From Rubricoccaceae bacterium (GTDB taxonomy: Bacteria > Bacteroidota > Rhodothermia > Rhodothermales > Rubricoccaceae), in assembly GCA_024639085.1 (NCBI GenBank), contig JAHEJB010000012.1:1-33477 (forward strand): 33,477 bases of DNA, given 5' to 3'. Within the stretch, counting starts at the first letter, position 1. Each line of letters starts with the position of its first letter. The notes under the pieces were generated by a model that saw only the letters and a program-made list of their open reading frames with translations, ran no database searches and was not told where the DNA came from. Of this stretch, positions 1-8,432 are shown piece by piece. The translations under genes were made by a program, and so were the position numbers.

Positions 1-155
1 TTCAAAGCCGCTGCTTTGACTATCTCGATGCTCCAGTTGCCCGTGTGACGACGAAGGACACACCTGCGCCGTATTCCAAGAACCTTATCGAGGCCTGGAT
101 GCCTTCAGTTGACGAAGTCATCGAGGCATCCAAACGCGTTCTCTACGTCAACTAA
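1..155 (+). CDS. pdhB: pyruvate dehydrogenase E1 component, beta subunit (C-terminal fragment, 5' truncated by window)
   Basis: In-frame reading from base 3: QSRCFDYLDAPVARVTTKDTPAPYSKNLIEAWMPSVDEVIEASKRVLYVN*. Matches the typical PDH E1-beta C-terminus (D.P..RVT..D.P.PY...LE....P....I..A...V.Y). Directly followed by the E2 gene. Confidence 0.85.
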   Translation, partial: QSRCFDYLDAPVARVTTKDTPAPYSKNLIEAWMPSVDEVIEASKRVLYVN

Positions 156-184
156 GCTCATTTCATCCTAGACCCGTTTGCAGC

Positions 185-1495
185 ATGGCCATTGCCGTTG
201 AAATGCCCAAAATGAGCGATACGATGGAGGAAGGCGTCCTCGTTTCGTGGCTTGCCGAGGAAGGCGATACTGTCTCTGCCGGAGACGTGATTGCTCAGGT
301 CGAAACGGACAAGGCTACCATGGACCTGGAAGTCTACGACGATGGTGTGCTCCTGAAGAAAGTTGTTGCGGAGGGAGCGAGTGTGCCTATCGGGGGACTC
401 ATCGCCGTTCTTGGAAAAGAAGGCGAGAGCCCAGAGGACATTCTTGGTCGCTACTCCGACGATGGTGCGGCAGTCGCAACGGAGGATCCGAAGGAATCTG
501 AACTTGAGACCTCGAAGATCTCTGGCGACGGTGCGTCAGCCGAACCCGTTGAAGCTATTGCGACGCATGCCAATGGAGATATCAAAGCGTCTCCACTTGC
601 ACGCAAAATGGCGCAGGATGCTGGACTAGACATTGGCGCGCTTGCAGGCTCAGGTCCAGAAGGGCGGATTGTGAAGCGGGATATTGAAGCAGCGCTAGGT
701 GGCGCAGCTCCAATCTTTGTTCCGACAACAAAGAAGCCAGCTACATCTGTGCCACCGCCACGACCTGCCACCGTACCCCAGCCGACGTTTTCGGGCAAAG
801 AGTACGATTCGCTGCCGCTTTCGCAAATGCGGAAAACGATCGCGCGTCGCCTTTCGGAAAGCAAATTTACTGCACCGCATTTCTATCTCACGATGGAGAT
901 GGACATGGAAAACGCGGTGAGTGCTCGTGCATCCATAAATGAAGTTGCGGAAGCACGTGGCGACGGCAAAGTGTCATTCAACGATCTGATTACGAAGGCA
1001 TGTGCGATGGCGCTCAAAATGCATCCGGCAGTGAACAGTTCGTGGATGGAATCCGAAGGAGCCATCTTCCGTCACAACCGCGTGAACGTAGCCATTGCAG
1101 TTGCAATCGATGAAGGACTGGTTACGCCTGTCATCCGCGATGCAGATCTGAAATCGCTCACACAGATTGCTTCGGAAACGAAAGAGTTAGCTGGACGAGC
1201 GCGCGACCGCACGCTGCAGCCGGAAGATTGGGAAGGGTCGACGTTTACAACGAGCAACCTCGGCATGTTTGGGATCGAAGAATTCACTGCTATTATCAAT
1301 CCACCAAACGCCTGCATCCTTGCTATCGGTGGCATTATGGATGTGCCTGTAGTAAAGGATGGTGCGGTTGTGCCTGGCAAGAGGATGAGAGTTACGCTCT
1401 CGTGTGACCACCGAGTAGTGGACGGCGCCACAGGCTCTGCTTTCCTTAGGGACTTAAAACGTTTTCTTGAGGATCCAGTTCGGATGTTTGTGTAG
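185..1495 (+). CDS. pdhC: pyruvate dehydrogenase E2, dihydrolipoamide acetyltransferase
   Basis: N-terminal lipoyl domain (EMPKMSDTMEEG..., ETDKATMDLE), peripheral-subunit-binding domain (SPLARKMAQDAGLDIGALAGSGPEGRIVKRDIEAAL), C-terminal catalytic DHRVVDGA motif. Confidence 0.95.
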   Translation: MAIAVEMPKMSDTMEEGVLVSWLAEEGDTVSAGDVIAQVETDKATMDLEVYDDGVLLKKVVAEGASVPIGGLIAVLGKEGESPEDILGRYSDDGAAVATEDPKESELETSKISGDGASAEPVEAIATHANGDIKASPLARKMAQDAGLDIGALAGSGPEGRIVKRDIEAALGGAAPIFVPTTKKPATSVPPPRPATVPQPTFSGKEYDSLPLSQMRKTIARRLSESKFTAPHFYLTMEMDMENAVSARASINEVAEARGDGKVSFNDLITKACAMALKMHPAVNSSWMESEGAIFRHNRVNVAIAVAIDEGLVTPVIRDADLKSLTQIASETKELAGRARDRTLQPEDWEGSTFTTSNLGMFGIEEFTAIINPPNACILAIGGIMDVPVVKDGAVVPGKRMRVTLSCDHRVVDGATGSAFLRDLKRFLEDPVRMFV

Positions 1496-1528
1496 CCCTT
1501 GGAAGTGGTTAGCTGTTGGTAGTTGAGC

Positions 1529-2386
1529 ATGGTCCAACAATCTGAAGAACGACTGAACACCGATCGCAAACCACAGACTGATATCCGCATTGCTCATCTT
1601 TCAGACGTGCATTTCGGGAAGATCATCTATCCGACGATTGTTGAGGCATTGGTCCAGGAAGTCAACGAAGTGGGCATGGATCTCGTCGTCGTCTCAGGCG
1701 ACCTTACGCAGCGAGCTACGGACGATCAGTATCGAGATGCGAAAGCAATGCTGGACGCCTTTGATGCGCCGGTTCTTGTCGTGCCGGGCAACCACGATGT
1801 ACGACAATTCTGGCACAACCCAATTGAGCGCGTTGTGAACTCGACGGCCCGATTCAGGCGATACATAACGGATGACCTCACGCCCCACTTTTCAATGGAT
1901 GGCCTCTCGGTGTTTGGGATGAACACAGCACACGGCTTGACCGTCAAGGGTGGATTTGTTCGGCGAGATGCATTGGAAGAAATGGTTAGCTATTTCACCT
2001 CGCGGCCCGGAAATGATTTCCGCATTCTTGTTGAACACCATCATCTCTTCAAGAACGAGGAAGCCTTTGGCAGAACGGACATCGCGATCGGCGCAAACAA
2101 AGCCATTGATGCGGTTATTGCATTAGGTATCGATCTCATCCTCTGCGGCCATTACCACATTTCGAACGTGACCACCCATGCCACAGAAAACGGGAGAAAC
2201 ATTGTCGTAGCGAGTGCTGGCACGGCGACGAGCTCTCGTGGCCGCGGCGAGCAATTGGCCATCAACATCTACAACTGGATTACTGTTGAAGCGGGCCGAT
2301 TCCAAATTGAAGAGCGACGGTTTGACAGCGACTCGCTCCAGTTTCAGTGTGCCCGGACCACAAAGTTCCAGCGTTCAAACGGCTAA
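1529..2386 (+). CDS. calcineurin-like metallophosphoesterase (3',5'-cyclic-nucleotide phosphodiesterase-like)
   Basis: Metallophosphoesterase motifs: HLSDVHFGK, VVSGDLTQRA, VVPGNHDV, EHHHLF, LCGHYHIS. ORF call begins at TTG 1523; ATG at 1529 is the more likely start. Confidence 0.88.
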   Translation: MVQQSEERLNTDRKPQTDIRIAHLSDVHFGKIIYPTIVEALVQEVNEVGMDLVVVSGDLTQRATDDQYRDAKAMLDAFDAPVLVVPGNHDVRQFWHNPIERVVNSTARFRRYITDDLTPHFSMDGLSVFGMNTAHGLTVKGGFVRRDALEEMVSYFTSRPGNDFRILVEHHHLFKNEEAFGRTDIAIGANKAIDAVIALGIDLILCGHYHISNVTTHATENGRNIVVASAGTATSSRGRGEQLAINIYNWITVEAGRFQIEERRFDSDSLQFQCARTTKFQRSNG

Positions 2387-2463
2387 AGGAATCGTTGTCC
2401 TCAAAGCCTGAAAAGCCTAAGTGTCGTTTCAACCTCGAAGACAACGCCACAGTTTATGCGGAG

Positions 2464-3009
2464 TTAACTGCAGTCAGCGTCATCGCCGTTGGTCGAAATC
2501 AATGTGGCTCCATTACGGGCTGTTAACCTGTTCCCATCAGAAACCTCGACAAGTTGATTAAGCTCTCTGTCGACTGGAATCGAAGCAAGCTGTGCCTCGT
2601 CAACACGTACTTCTCGCGTTGGGTTGTAATTGACAACACGGGTGGAACCCAATCCACCGGCGCTTGCAAATCCGAAAGGGAATACCAACCACTGCTCTTC
2701 ATGATGGATGACAATGCAGTGAACCCGCGAGTCGCTGCAATCCGCCTCTCGTTGGTTGGCGTAAAGCGCATAACCCCTTGCTGCCGATAGCCCATTTTCG
2801 CCCTGTTTGATGAAAATCGCTACTAACTCGTCTTCCGATGCCACGTAGGTCATCTGATCGGCGTTCACCGTGAACAGATCAACAGGCTCAAAATCAGCAA
2901 AGCGGCCACTTCCCAAGTCACCGGAAGAGATTCCACCGGAGCCTTGAGCGCTTGTTTGTAATGGAAGTGAAATAAGAAGGAGGGCAAGTAGAGGGAAGAA
3001 ACGTTTCAC
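2464..3009 (-). CDS. hypothetical secreted protein
   Basis: 181 aa ORF with signal peptide (MKRFFPLLALLLISLPLQTSAQG). No family recognised. Fits between flanking genes. Confidence 0.7.
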   Translation of the reverse strand: MKRFFPLLALLLISLPLQTSAQGSGGISSGDLGSGRFADFEPVDLFTVNADQMTYVASEDELVAIFIKQGENGLSAARGYALYANQREADCSDSRVHCIVIHHEEQWLVFPFGFASAGGLGSTRVVNYNPTREVRVDEAQLASIPVDRELNQLVEVSDGNRLTARNGATLISTNGDDADCS

Positions 3010-3140
3010 AGCCTTCAGGTTGAGTGCTATAGTGATGTTGCTAACGGCAATACAGCCAGCGCGCTATTGTGCCCTGTGTGAGTCATTCGGAGATTGATGC
3101 CTGTCCAGTAGCTTGCCGTCCTTCAGTTCGCTTCAATCGA

Positions 3141-4421
3141 ATGGCTAACTCTCCTCTGCAACGAGAACCCCCTCCCAAAGAGACTCGCACTTCCGGCGGA
3201 TCCGATGAAGGTGGTGCTTGTCCGAATTGCGGCAGTTTGCTTTCCGGAGCATATTGTGCAGCGTGTGGCCAAAAGGTGGGATCCCTTCGTGAACCGCTGC
3301 GAAGATTTATTGGTGATGCCTTTACCGAGTATTTCGGCCTTGACGGTCGGTTGTGGCAAACGCTAAAGCTGCTATTGTTCAGGCCTGGCAAGCTCACGGT
3401 TGAGTATTTGGAGGGTCGTCGAGCACGGTATCTGCGTCCATTGCGGATTTATCTCTCCGCAACCATCTTGTTCTTTTTCCTTCTGACTGTCTTGGATCCT
3501 GCCGAGCGCTTGCGGCGAACGTTGGACGGTGGCTTTGCTCAGGATGACACGACCATGACAGTTGCACAGCGGCAAGCGAGGATCGCAGAACTCATTGAAG
3601 ACGACGGCGAGCAGCTTAGCGCACAGATCGTACTGCTGGACTCGCTGACGACCCGTTTTGATAGCCTGCTCACTGCATTCGAAGTCGACTCGGTAGCCGC
3701 CGCTATTCCTGATTCTCTTCTAGACGACCGAGAGGAGGAGTTGGTTAAGGTGCGGGGTGACGTCGAGGAAGAGCAAAGAGACCTTTCTTCTTTGCGTGAA
3801 CACAATGAATTAAGACGTTCTCGATTTGAATGGCAGACTAACGTGCTCGAAGGCTATCCGGGGGATAGCACCATCTTACCTACTGACCTGAAGGACGAGG
3901 CCGAGGTGCGATTCCCCGACATGGATTCGGACATAAATATCAGCATGCCAGACTGGATTCCGCGTAGTTCCAGTGTACAGCGTCTAACTGATGCGCGAAC
4001 AAGCAAAGAGAGAAGCGAAGCATTCGCTGAACTAGGCCGCAGTTTTATTGAGCGCCTACCGCTTGTAATGTTTTTGCTGTTGCCGGTATTCGCCTTGCTA
4101 CTTAAGATCATGTACGTTCGTCGGAAATGGTACTACTCTGAGCACCTCGTATTTGGGCTCCATACGCACGCCTTCGCGTTTGTTGTGTTCACCATTATGG
4201 CGCTACTCGTCGGATTTAGTTGGGGGGCACAATGGTCGAATACGGTCTCGAACATAATGACTCTCATTCTGCCTGTTTACTTCTATTTCGCCCTGAAGAA
4301 AGTCTACAAGCAAGGCTGGATTAAGACGGCGCTCAAGATGTGGTTGTTGTCATCGATGTACTTCATTGTATTGCTTTGTGGATTCGTTCTCGCGGCCACA
4401 TTGGCTGCCGCGTTTGGATAG
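3141..4421 (+). CDS. DUF3667-family membrane protein with N-terminal zinc ribbon
   Basis: CPNCGSLLSGAYCAACGQK zinc ribbon, then RFIGDAFTEYFGLDGRLWQTLKLLLFRPGKLTVEYLEGRRARYLRPLRIYLSATILFFF and the C-terminal YYSEHLVFGLHTHAF block typical of DUF3667. Start taken as ATG 3141, not the ORF-call start 3069. Confidence 0.85.
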   Translation: MANSPLQREPPPKETRTSGGSDEGGACPNCGSLLSGAYCAACGQKVGSLREPLRRFIGDAFTEYFGLDGRLWQTLKLLLFRPGKLTVEYLEGRRARYLRPLRIYLSATILFFFLLTVLDPAERLRRTLDGGFAQDDTTMTVAQRQARIAELIEDDGEQLSAQIVLLDSLTTRFDSLLTAFEVDSVAAAIPDSLLDDREEELVKVRGDVEEEQRDLSSLREHNELRRSRFEWQTNVLEGYPGDSTILPTDLKDEAEVRFPDMDSDINISMPDWIPRSSSVQRLTDARTSKERSEAFAELGRSFIERLPLVMFLLLPVFALLLKIMYVRRKWYYSEHLVFGLHTHAFAFVVFTIMALLVGFSWGAQWSNTVSNIMTLILPVYFYFALKKVYKQGWIKTALKMWLLSSMYFIVLLCGFVLAATLAAAFG

Positions 4422-4426
4422 CAGAA

Positions 4427-4453
4427 GAGGCAGCCCGCTTCACGGACTGCCTC
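4427..4453. terminator. possible bidirectional terminator hairpin between convergent genes
   Basis: GAGGCAG-cccgcttcacgga-CTGCCTC, 7-bp perfect stem, between the DUF3667 stop (4421) and pckA stop (4484). No convincing T-tract. Confidence 0.4.
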
Positions 4454-4483
4454 AATTATCCTGTGGTAGCACAGTAATGCTAT

Positions 4484-6088
4484 TCAGACGATCTCTTCAG
4501 CCGTTGGTCCAGCCGAAAAAATGGTCTCAGATACGCTGTCACCATACTTTGCAAAGTTCTCAGCGAACATCTCGGCCAGCTCACGAGCCTTTTTGTCATA
4601 GCCCTCGGTGCTCTCCCACGTGCCGCGCGGATTGAGCAACTCCGTCGGCACGCCTTTTATCTCTGTTGGTATGGCTAGGCCGAAGAACGGATCAATTGAA
4701 GTTCCAACCTGGTCAAGTTCGCCGTTCAGAGCTGCATTTACCATTGTACGTGTGTAAGCCAGCTTCATGCGGTTGCCCGTACCGTACGGTCCGCCCGTCC
4801 AGCCTGTGTTCACGAGAAAGACTTGCGCGTTGTGTGTCCGGATCTTTTCACCTAGCATTTCCGCATAGCGAGTTGGGGGAAGCACCATGAAAGGCTCTCC
4901 AAAACAGGCAGAGAAAGTGGCTTTGGGCTCTGTTACGCCACGCTCAGTGCCAGCAACTTTCGCCGTGTATCCGCTCAAAAAGTGGTACATCGCTTGTTCA
5001 GGAGTGAGCTTGCTGATTGGTGGCAAAACACCGAAAGCGTCAGCGGTCAGGAATACCACAGTCTTAGGGTGGCCACCTATTCCGGTCTTTGAGGCGTTCG
5101 GAATCATCCAGATGGGGTACGAGATTCGGGTGTTCTGAGTGATGGTAGCATCATCAAAATCAATGGAACGATCGTTTTTCAAAACCACGTTTTCGACGAT
5201 AGTGCCAAATTGCTTCGTCGTGCCATATATCTCAGGCTCGCCCTCGGGCGAAAGTTTGATGGCTTTGGCGTAACAGCCACCTTCGAAGTTGAAGACTCCA
5301 TTGTCGCTCCAGCCGTGCTCGTCATCGCCAATGAGCGTGCGCGAGGCATCAGCCGAAAGCGTTGTCTTGCCTGTGCCTGAAAGCCCGAAGAACACGGCCG
5401 ATTCACCTTCCAAACCAATATTGGCAGAGCAATGCATCGGGAAGACGTTCTTCTGCGGAAGCCAGTAGTTCAGTGCGGAAAAGATAGATTTCTTGATTTC
5501 GCCAGCGTAATGCGTCCCGCCAATAAGCACGAGGCCACGTCCCAGGTTCAGCAGGATGAACGTGCTTGAATGTAGTTCGTCTTCCTCAGGCGCTGTGTAC
5601 TCGCATAGATCAATAACCGTTACATCCGGTGTAAAATCTGGGAGATCGTCGTCATCAGCAGGACGAAGAAACATGTTGTAGGCAAAAATGCTGTGCCAGG
5701 CCTTCTCGGTTACCACACGCACCTTGATCCGATAGCGTGGATCAGCACCAGCGTAGCAGTCGCGAACAAAGACATCACGACCTTTGGCGTGCTTGCCCAT
5801 CCCAGTCAGCAGCCTGTCGAACAGTTCTGGACTTACAGGCTTGTTGGTGTTGCCCCATCCAACTTGAATTTCACTGGATGGCTCTTTTACTAGAAATCGG
5901 TCGTTTGGGCTTCGTCCCGTGTGAGGGTCTGTCCGAGCAGAAAGTGGCCCATATTTCGTGATCCGTCCTTCGTTCCGCTGAACTGCATACTCGTAAAGCT
6001 CGGCAGGTGTAAGGTTGTAATAGACGTTCTGCGTTCCGTCTAGCCCAAGGGCAGCCAGATCACGAAGCACGGCATCAGGCGCATTCAT
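4484..6088 (-). CDS. pckA: phosphoenolpyruvate carboxykinase (ATP)
   Basis: 534 aa. Start region NVYYNLTPAELYEYAVQRNEG, P-loop GLSGTGKTTLSAD, SGYTAKVAGTERGVTEPKATFSACFGEPF, VNTGWTGGPYGTG: diagnostic of ATP-type PEPCK. Confidence 0.97.
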   Translation of the reverse strand: MNAPDAVLRDLAALGLDGTQNVYYNLTPAELYEYAVQRNEGRITKYGPLSARTDPHTGRSPNDRFLVKEPSSEIQVGWGNTNKPVSPELFDRLLTGMGKHAKGRDVFVRDCYAGADPRYRIKVRVVTEKAWHSIFAYNMFLRPADDDDLPDFTPDVTVIDLCEYTAPEEDELHSSTFILLNLGRGLVLIGGTHYAGEIKKSIFSALNYWLPQKNVFPMHCSANIGLEGESAVFFGLSGTGKTTLSADASRTLIGDDEHGWSDNGVFNFEGGCYAKAIKLSPEGEPEIYGTTKQFGTIVENVVLKNDRSIDFDDATITQNTRISYPIWMIPNASKTGIGGHPKTVVFLTADAFGVLPPISKLTPEQAMYHFLSGYTAKVAGTERGVTEPKATFSACFGEPFMVLPPTRYAEMLGEKIRTHNAQVFLVNTGWTGGPYGTGNRMKLAYTRTMVNAALNGELDQVGTSIDPFFGLAIPTEIKGVPTELLNPRGTWESTEGYDKKARELAEMFAENFAKYGDSVSETIFSAGPTAEEIV

Positions 6089-6207
6089 ACAAGCGTTATG
6101 AAAGTTTGCAAATCCCCGAAAACAGCCTATTCGGGACGAATTCCACAGGCGAATAAGATAAGCCTGCTTAACCCGCTCGATGATTTTGGAGTGCTTAGGA
6201 TTTGTGA

Positions 6208-6241
6208 ATCTGGCTCAAACGGATATCGATTCCAGCCAGAT
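6208..6241. promoter_or_regulatory. inverted repeat in the pckA/GWxTD divergent intergenic region
   Basis: ATCTGGCT(18 nt)AGCCAGAT, 8-bp perfect arms, with a T8 tract at 6260-6267 shortly downstream. Confidence 0.35.
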
Positions 6242-6325
6242 AAGGGCGGTAGGAGGGACTTTTTTTTGCACGGCTGTGTACGTACCCTATGTGCATCCAA
6301 TTCTGACCAGATCATACGCCGATAA

Positions 6326-7738
6326 ATGAATAGACTGCTTTTGCTGGTACTGCTGTGGAGCGTCGTTTCGACAGCCAGCACGTTCGCCCAGGATCTGCCG
6401 TTTGAGGTGGATCTCGATTACTCGACCTTCCTTTTTGATGAGTCGGAGTCCGTTATCGAGTTTTATCTCTCTATCGGAGCGGAAAAGTTGGACTACGAGC
6501 TCACGGATGGACAGTACCTCGCCACGATTCCGATGGACATCGTACTTCATCCAGTTTCTGGTAGCGCGCCCACAGGAGCAAGTGATACGGACGTGCTGAA
6601 CGAAAACCTGACTCTACGTTTTGCATCCGTGGATACATCGGCATTATTGCCAGGCCAGTTTTTTGTCGAGCAATTTCGCACTGCGGTTCCCGCAGGCGAA
6701 TACACGTTGGAAGCAACGTTTCCTGCGACGGAGAATCGTTCCCAGATGCAAATCACGCTGGATGTTAGCGTGCCCAACTATGCAATTGGTGAAAGCGTCA
6801 TGGTATCTGGGATAACCTTGGCATCTCATGTCGGCCGTGCCGGAGAATCAGACACTTCTAATCCTTTCTACCGCAATGGCTTGATTGTCACGCCTAACCC
6901 CAACGCACTTTTCGGCGAAGGGCAGGACCACATTTTTTACTATCTGGAGAGCTACAACCTTCCAGCCGGAACAACTGCCGATGAGTACACCCTATTTACG
7001 TTTCTAAGTGAGACGAATTTGCCGCAACCCATGGTCGGGTATCAGCAACGACGCGTTCGGAGCGTTCGTGATCCCGACGTCTTGGTTGGAAGCATGGACG
7101 TGAGCGAATTGCCGAGTGGTTCCTATTTCCTCCAGCTTCGATTGCTCGATGCTAACAACGAGGCTCTGGCAGAACAGAGCAAGAAAGTATTTGTACTGAA
7201 TCCAGGTGTAGAGCGACCAATAGCCGCAGTGGATGAGGGCTACGAGACAAGTCTGTATGCAGTTATGAGTGAAGAAGAGGTAGAGGATAACCTCGCTCAC
7301 GCTCGCGTCATCGCCTCGCAATCGGAGCTAGGTCAGATTCGTGGGTTATCCGAGCTGGAGTCTAAGCGAGGATATCTTGCTCGGTTCTGGCAAGCGCGTG
7401 ATACGGACTCGGATCCTGCGGCCAACAATGCGCGAAGGGAGTTTTACGAACGCCTGAGATACGCGGCCGACAGATACGACACTCCGTTTGAAGAGGTCTG
7501 GGAAACGGATCGAAGTCGTGTTCTCCTCAAGTACGGCTATCCATCCGAACTCGATCCAAGGCCATTTGATCAACAATTGGTTCCACACGAAATCTGGGTC
7601 TACGATAACATTCCGGGACAAGGCACGTCAGTATTCGTTTTTGCAGATCGAGAGGGCTTAGGCCGGTACGACTTGATTCACGCGACCGTAACGGGCGAGA
7701 TTTCGGAGCCGAACTGGCAGCAGCTACTCCAGCGGTGA
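6326..7738 (+). CDS. GWxTD domain-containing secreted protein
   Basis: Signal peptide MNRLLLLVLLWSVVSTASTFAQ. C-terminal FWQARDTDSDPAANNARREFYERLRYAADRY...EVWETDRSRVLLKYGYPSEL...HEIWVYDN matches the GWxTD domain layout. Confidence 0.85.
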   Translation: MNRLLLLVLLWSVVSTASTFAQDLPFEVDLDYSTFLFDESESVIEFYLSIGAEKLDYELTDGQYLATIPMDIVLHPVSGSAPTGASDTDVLNENLTLRFASVDTSALLPGQFFVEQFRTAVPAGEYTLEATFPATENRSQMQITLDVSVPNYAIGESVMVSGITLASHVGRAGESDTSNPFYRNGLIVTPNPNALFGEGQDHIFYYLESYNLPAGTTADEYTLFTFLSETNLPQPMVGYQQRRVRSVRDPDVLVGSMDVSELPSGSYFLQLRLLDANNEALAEQSKKVFVLNPGVERPIAAVDEGYETSLYAVMSEEEVEDNLAHARVIASQSELGQIRGLSELESKRGYLARFWQARDTDSDPAANNARREFYERLRYAADRYDTPFEEVWETDRSRVLLKYGYPSELDPRPFDQQLVPHEIWVYDNIPGQGTSVFVFADREGLGRYDLIHATVTGEISEPNWQQLLQR

Positions 7739-8361
7739 GCGCTCAAATTGTTGGCGCGAACGAGACGGGAGTTGCTCGAAGTGTACCGTGCATCCAATCT
7801 GGTGGTGTCCTGCTGTATCCCACTGAAACCGTATACGGCCTGGGTGGGGATGCACGAGACGCCAATGTGGCTAATCGCATTCGCGTGCTAAAAGGAAGCG
7901 AAGGCACGAAGCCTATGCTCGTACTCATAGATGAGTGGTTTCGCGTGGCTGAGTGGATTGAACGCACGACTCTCCTCGTCGACCGATTGCTTGCGGGCAT
8001 GCCCGACTTGCCGATCACGTTTCTGCTTCCAGCGTCAGTAGACGCGCCTATGCATCTAACCGGCGAAGACGGGCTAATCGGAATTCGTCAGACAACCGAC
8101 TCGTTCTGCAGGGAGTTAGTTGTTCGCGCCAACACCCCGCTTCTTTCAACGTCTGCAAACAAGGCTGGAGGGGTGCCTCCCGCTGAATTCGAGGATGTTG
8201 ACTCCGAAATTAGGAGGGGTGTTGATGTCGCTGTTGATGCAAGGCGAACTCTCCAAGGTGTTCCGTCAACAATCGTCCGATTGGATGGGAAGACGATTCA
8301 CGTAATCCGCAAAGGGGAGGTTGATGTACAAACGATCCACGAGATCCTCGGAATGGCGTGA
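7735..8361 (+). CDS. tsaC: L-threonylcarbamoyladenylate synthase (TsaC/Sua5/YrdC family)
   Basis: GGVLLYPTETVYGLGGDARD, RVLKGSEGTKPMLVLI, PLLSTSANKAGGVPP, GVPSTIVRLDG. GTG start overlaps the previous stop (GTGA). Confidence 0.93.
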   Translation: MSAQIVGANETGVARSVPCIQSGGVLLYPTETVYGLGGDARDANVANRIRVLKGSEGTKPMLVLIDEWFRVAEWIERTTLLVDRLLAGMPDLPITFLLPASVDAPMHLTGEDGLIGIRQTTDSFCRELVVRANTPLLSTSANKAGGVPPAEFEDVDSEIRRGVDVAVDARRTLQGVPSTIVRLDGKTIHVIRKGEVDVQTIHEILGMA

Positions 8362-8432
8362 GTGGACGGAACGTATTTTCGGAAACTCAACTTTTCTATT
8401 CAAGCCGACCCCTTCGGCGTTCATCGAATATC

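Noticed and set aside
451-864. 137-aa minus-strand ORF inside pdhC
   Set aside because: Fully antisense to a confidently identified gene; Ser/Ala-rich composition typical of shadow ORFs.
1072-1590. 172-aa minus-strand ORF
   Set aside because: Antisense to the conserved pdhC catalytic domain; no recognisable motif.
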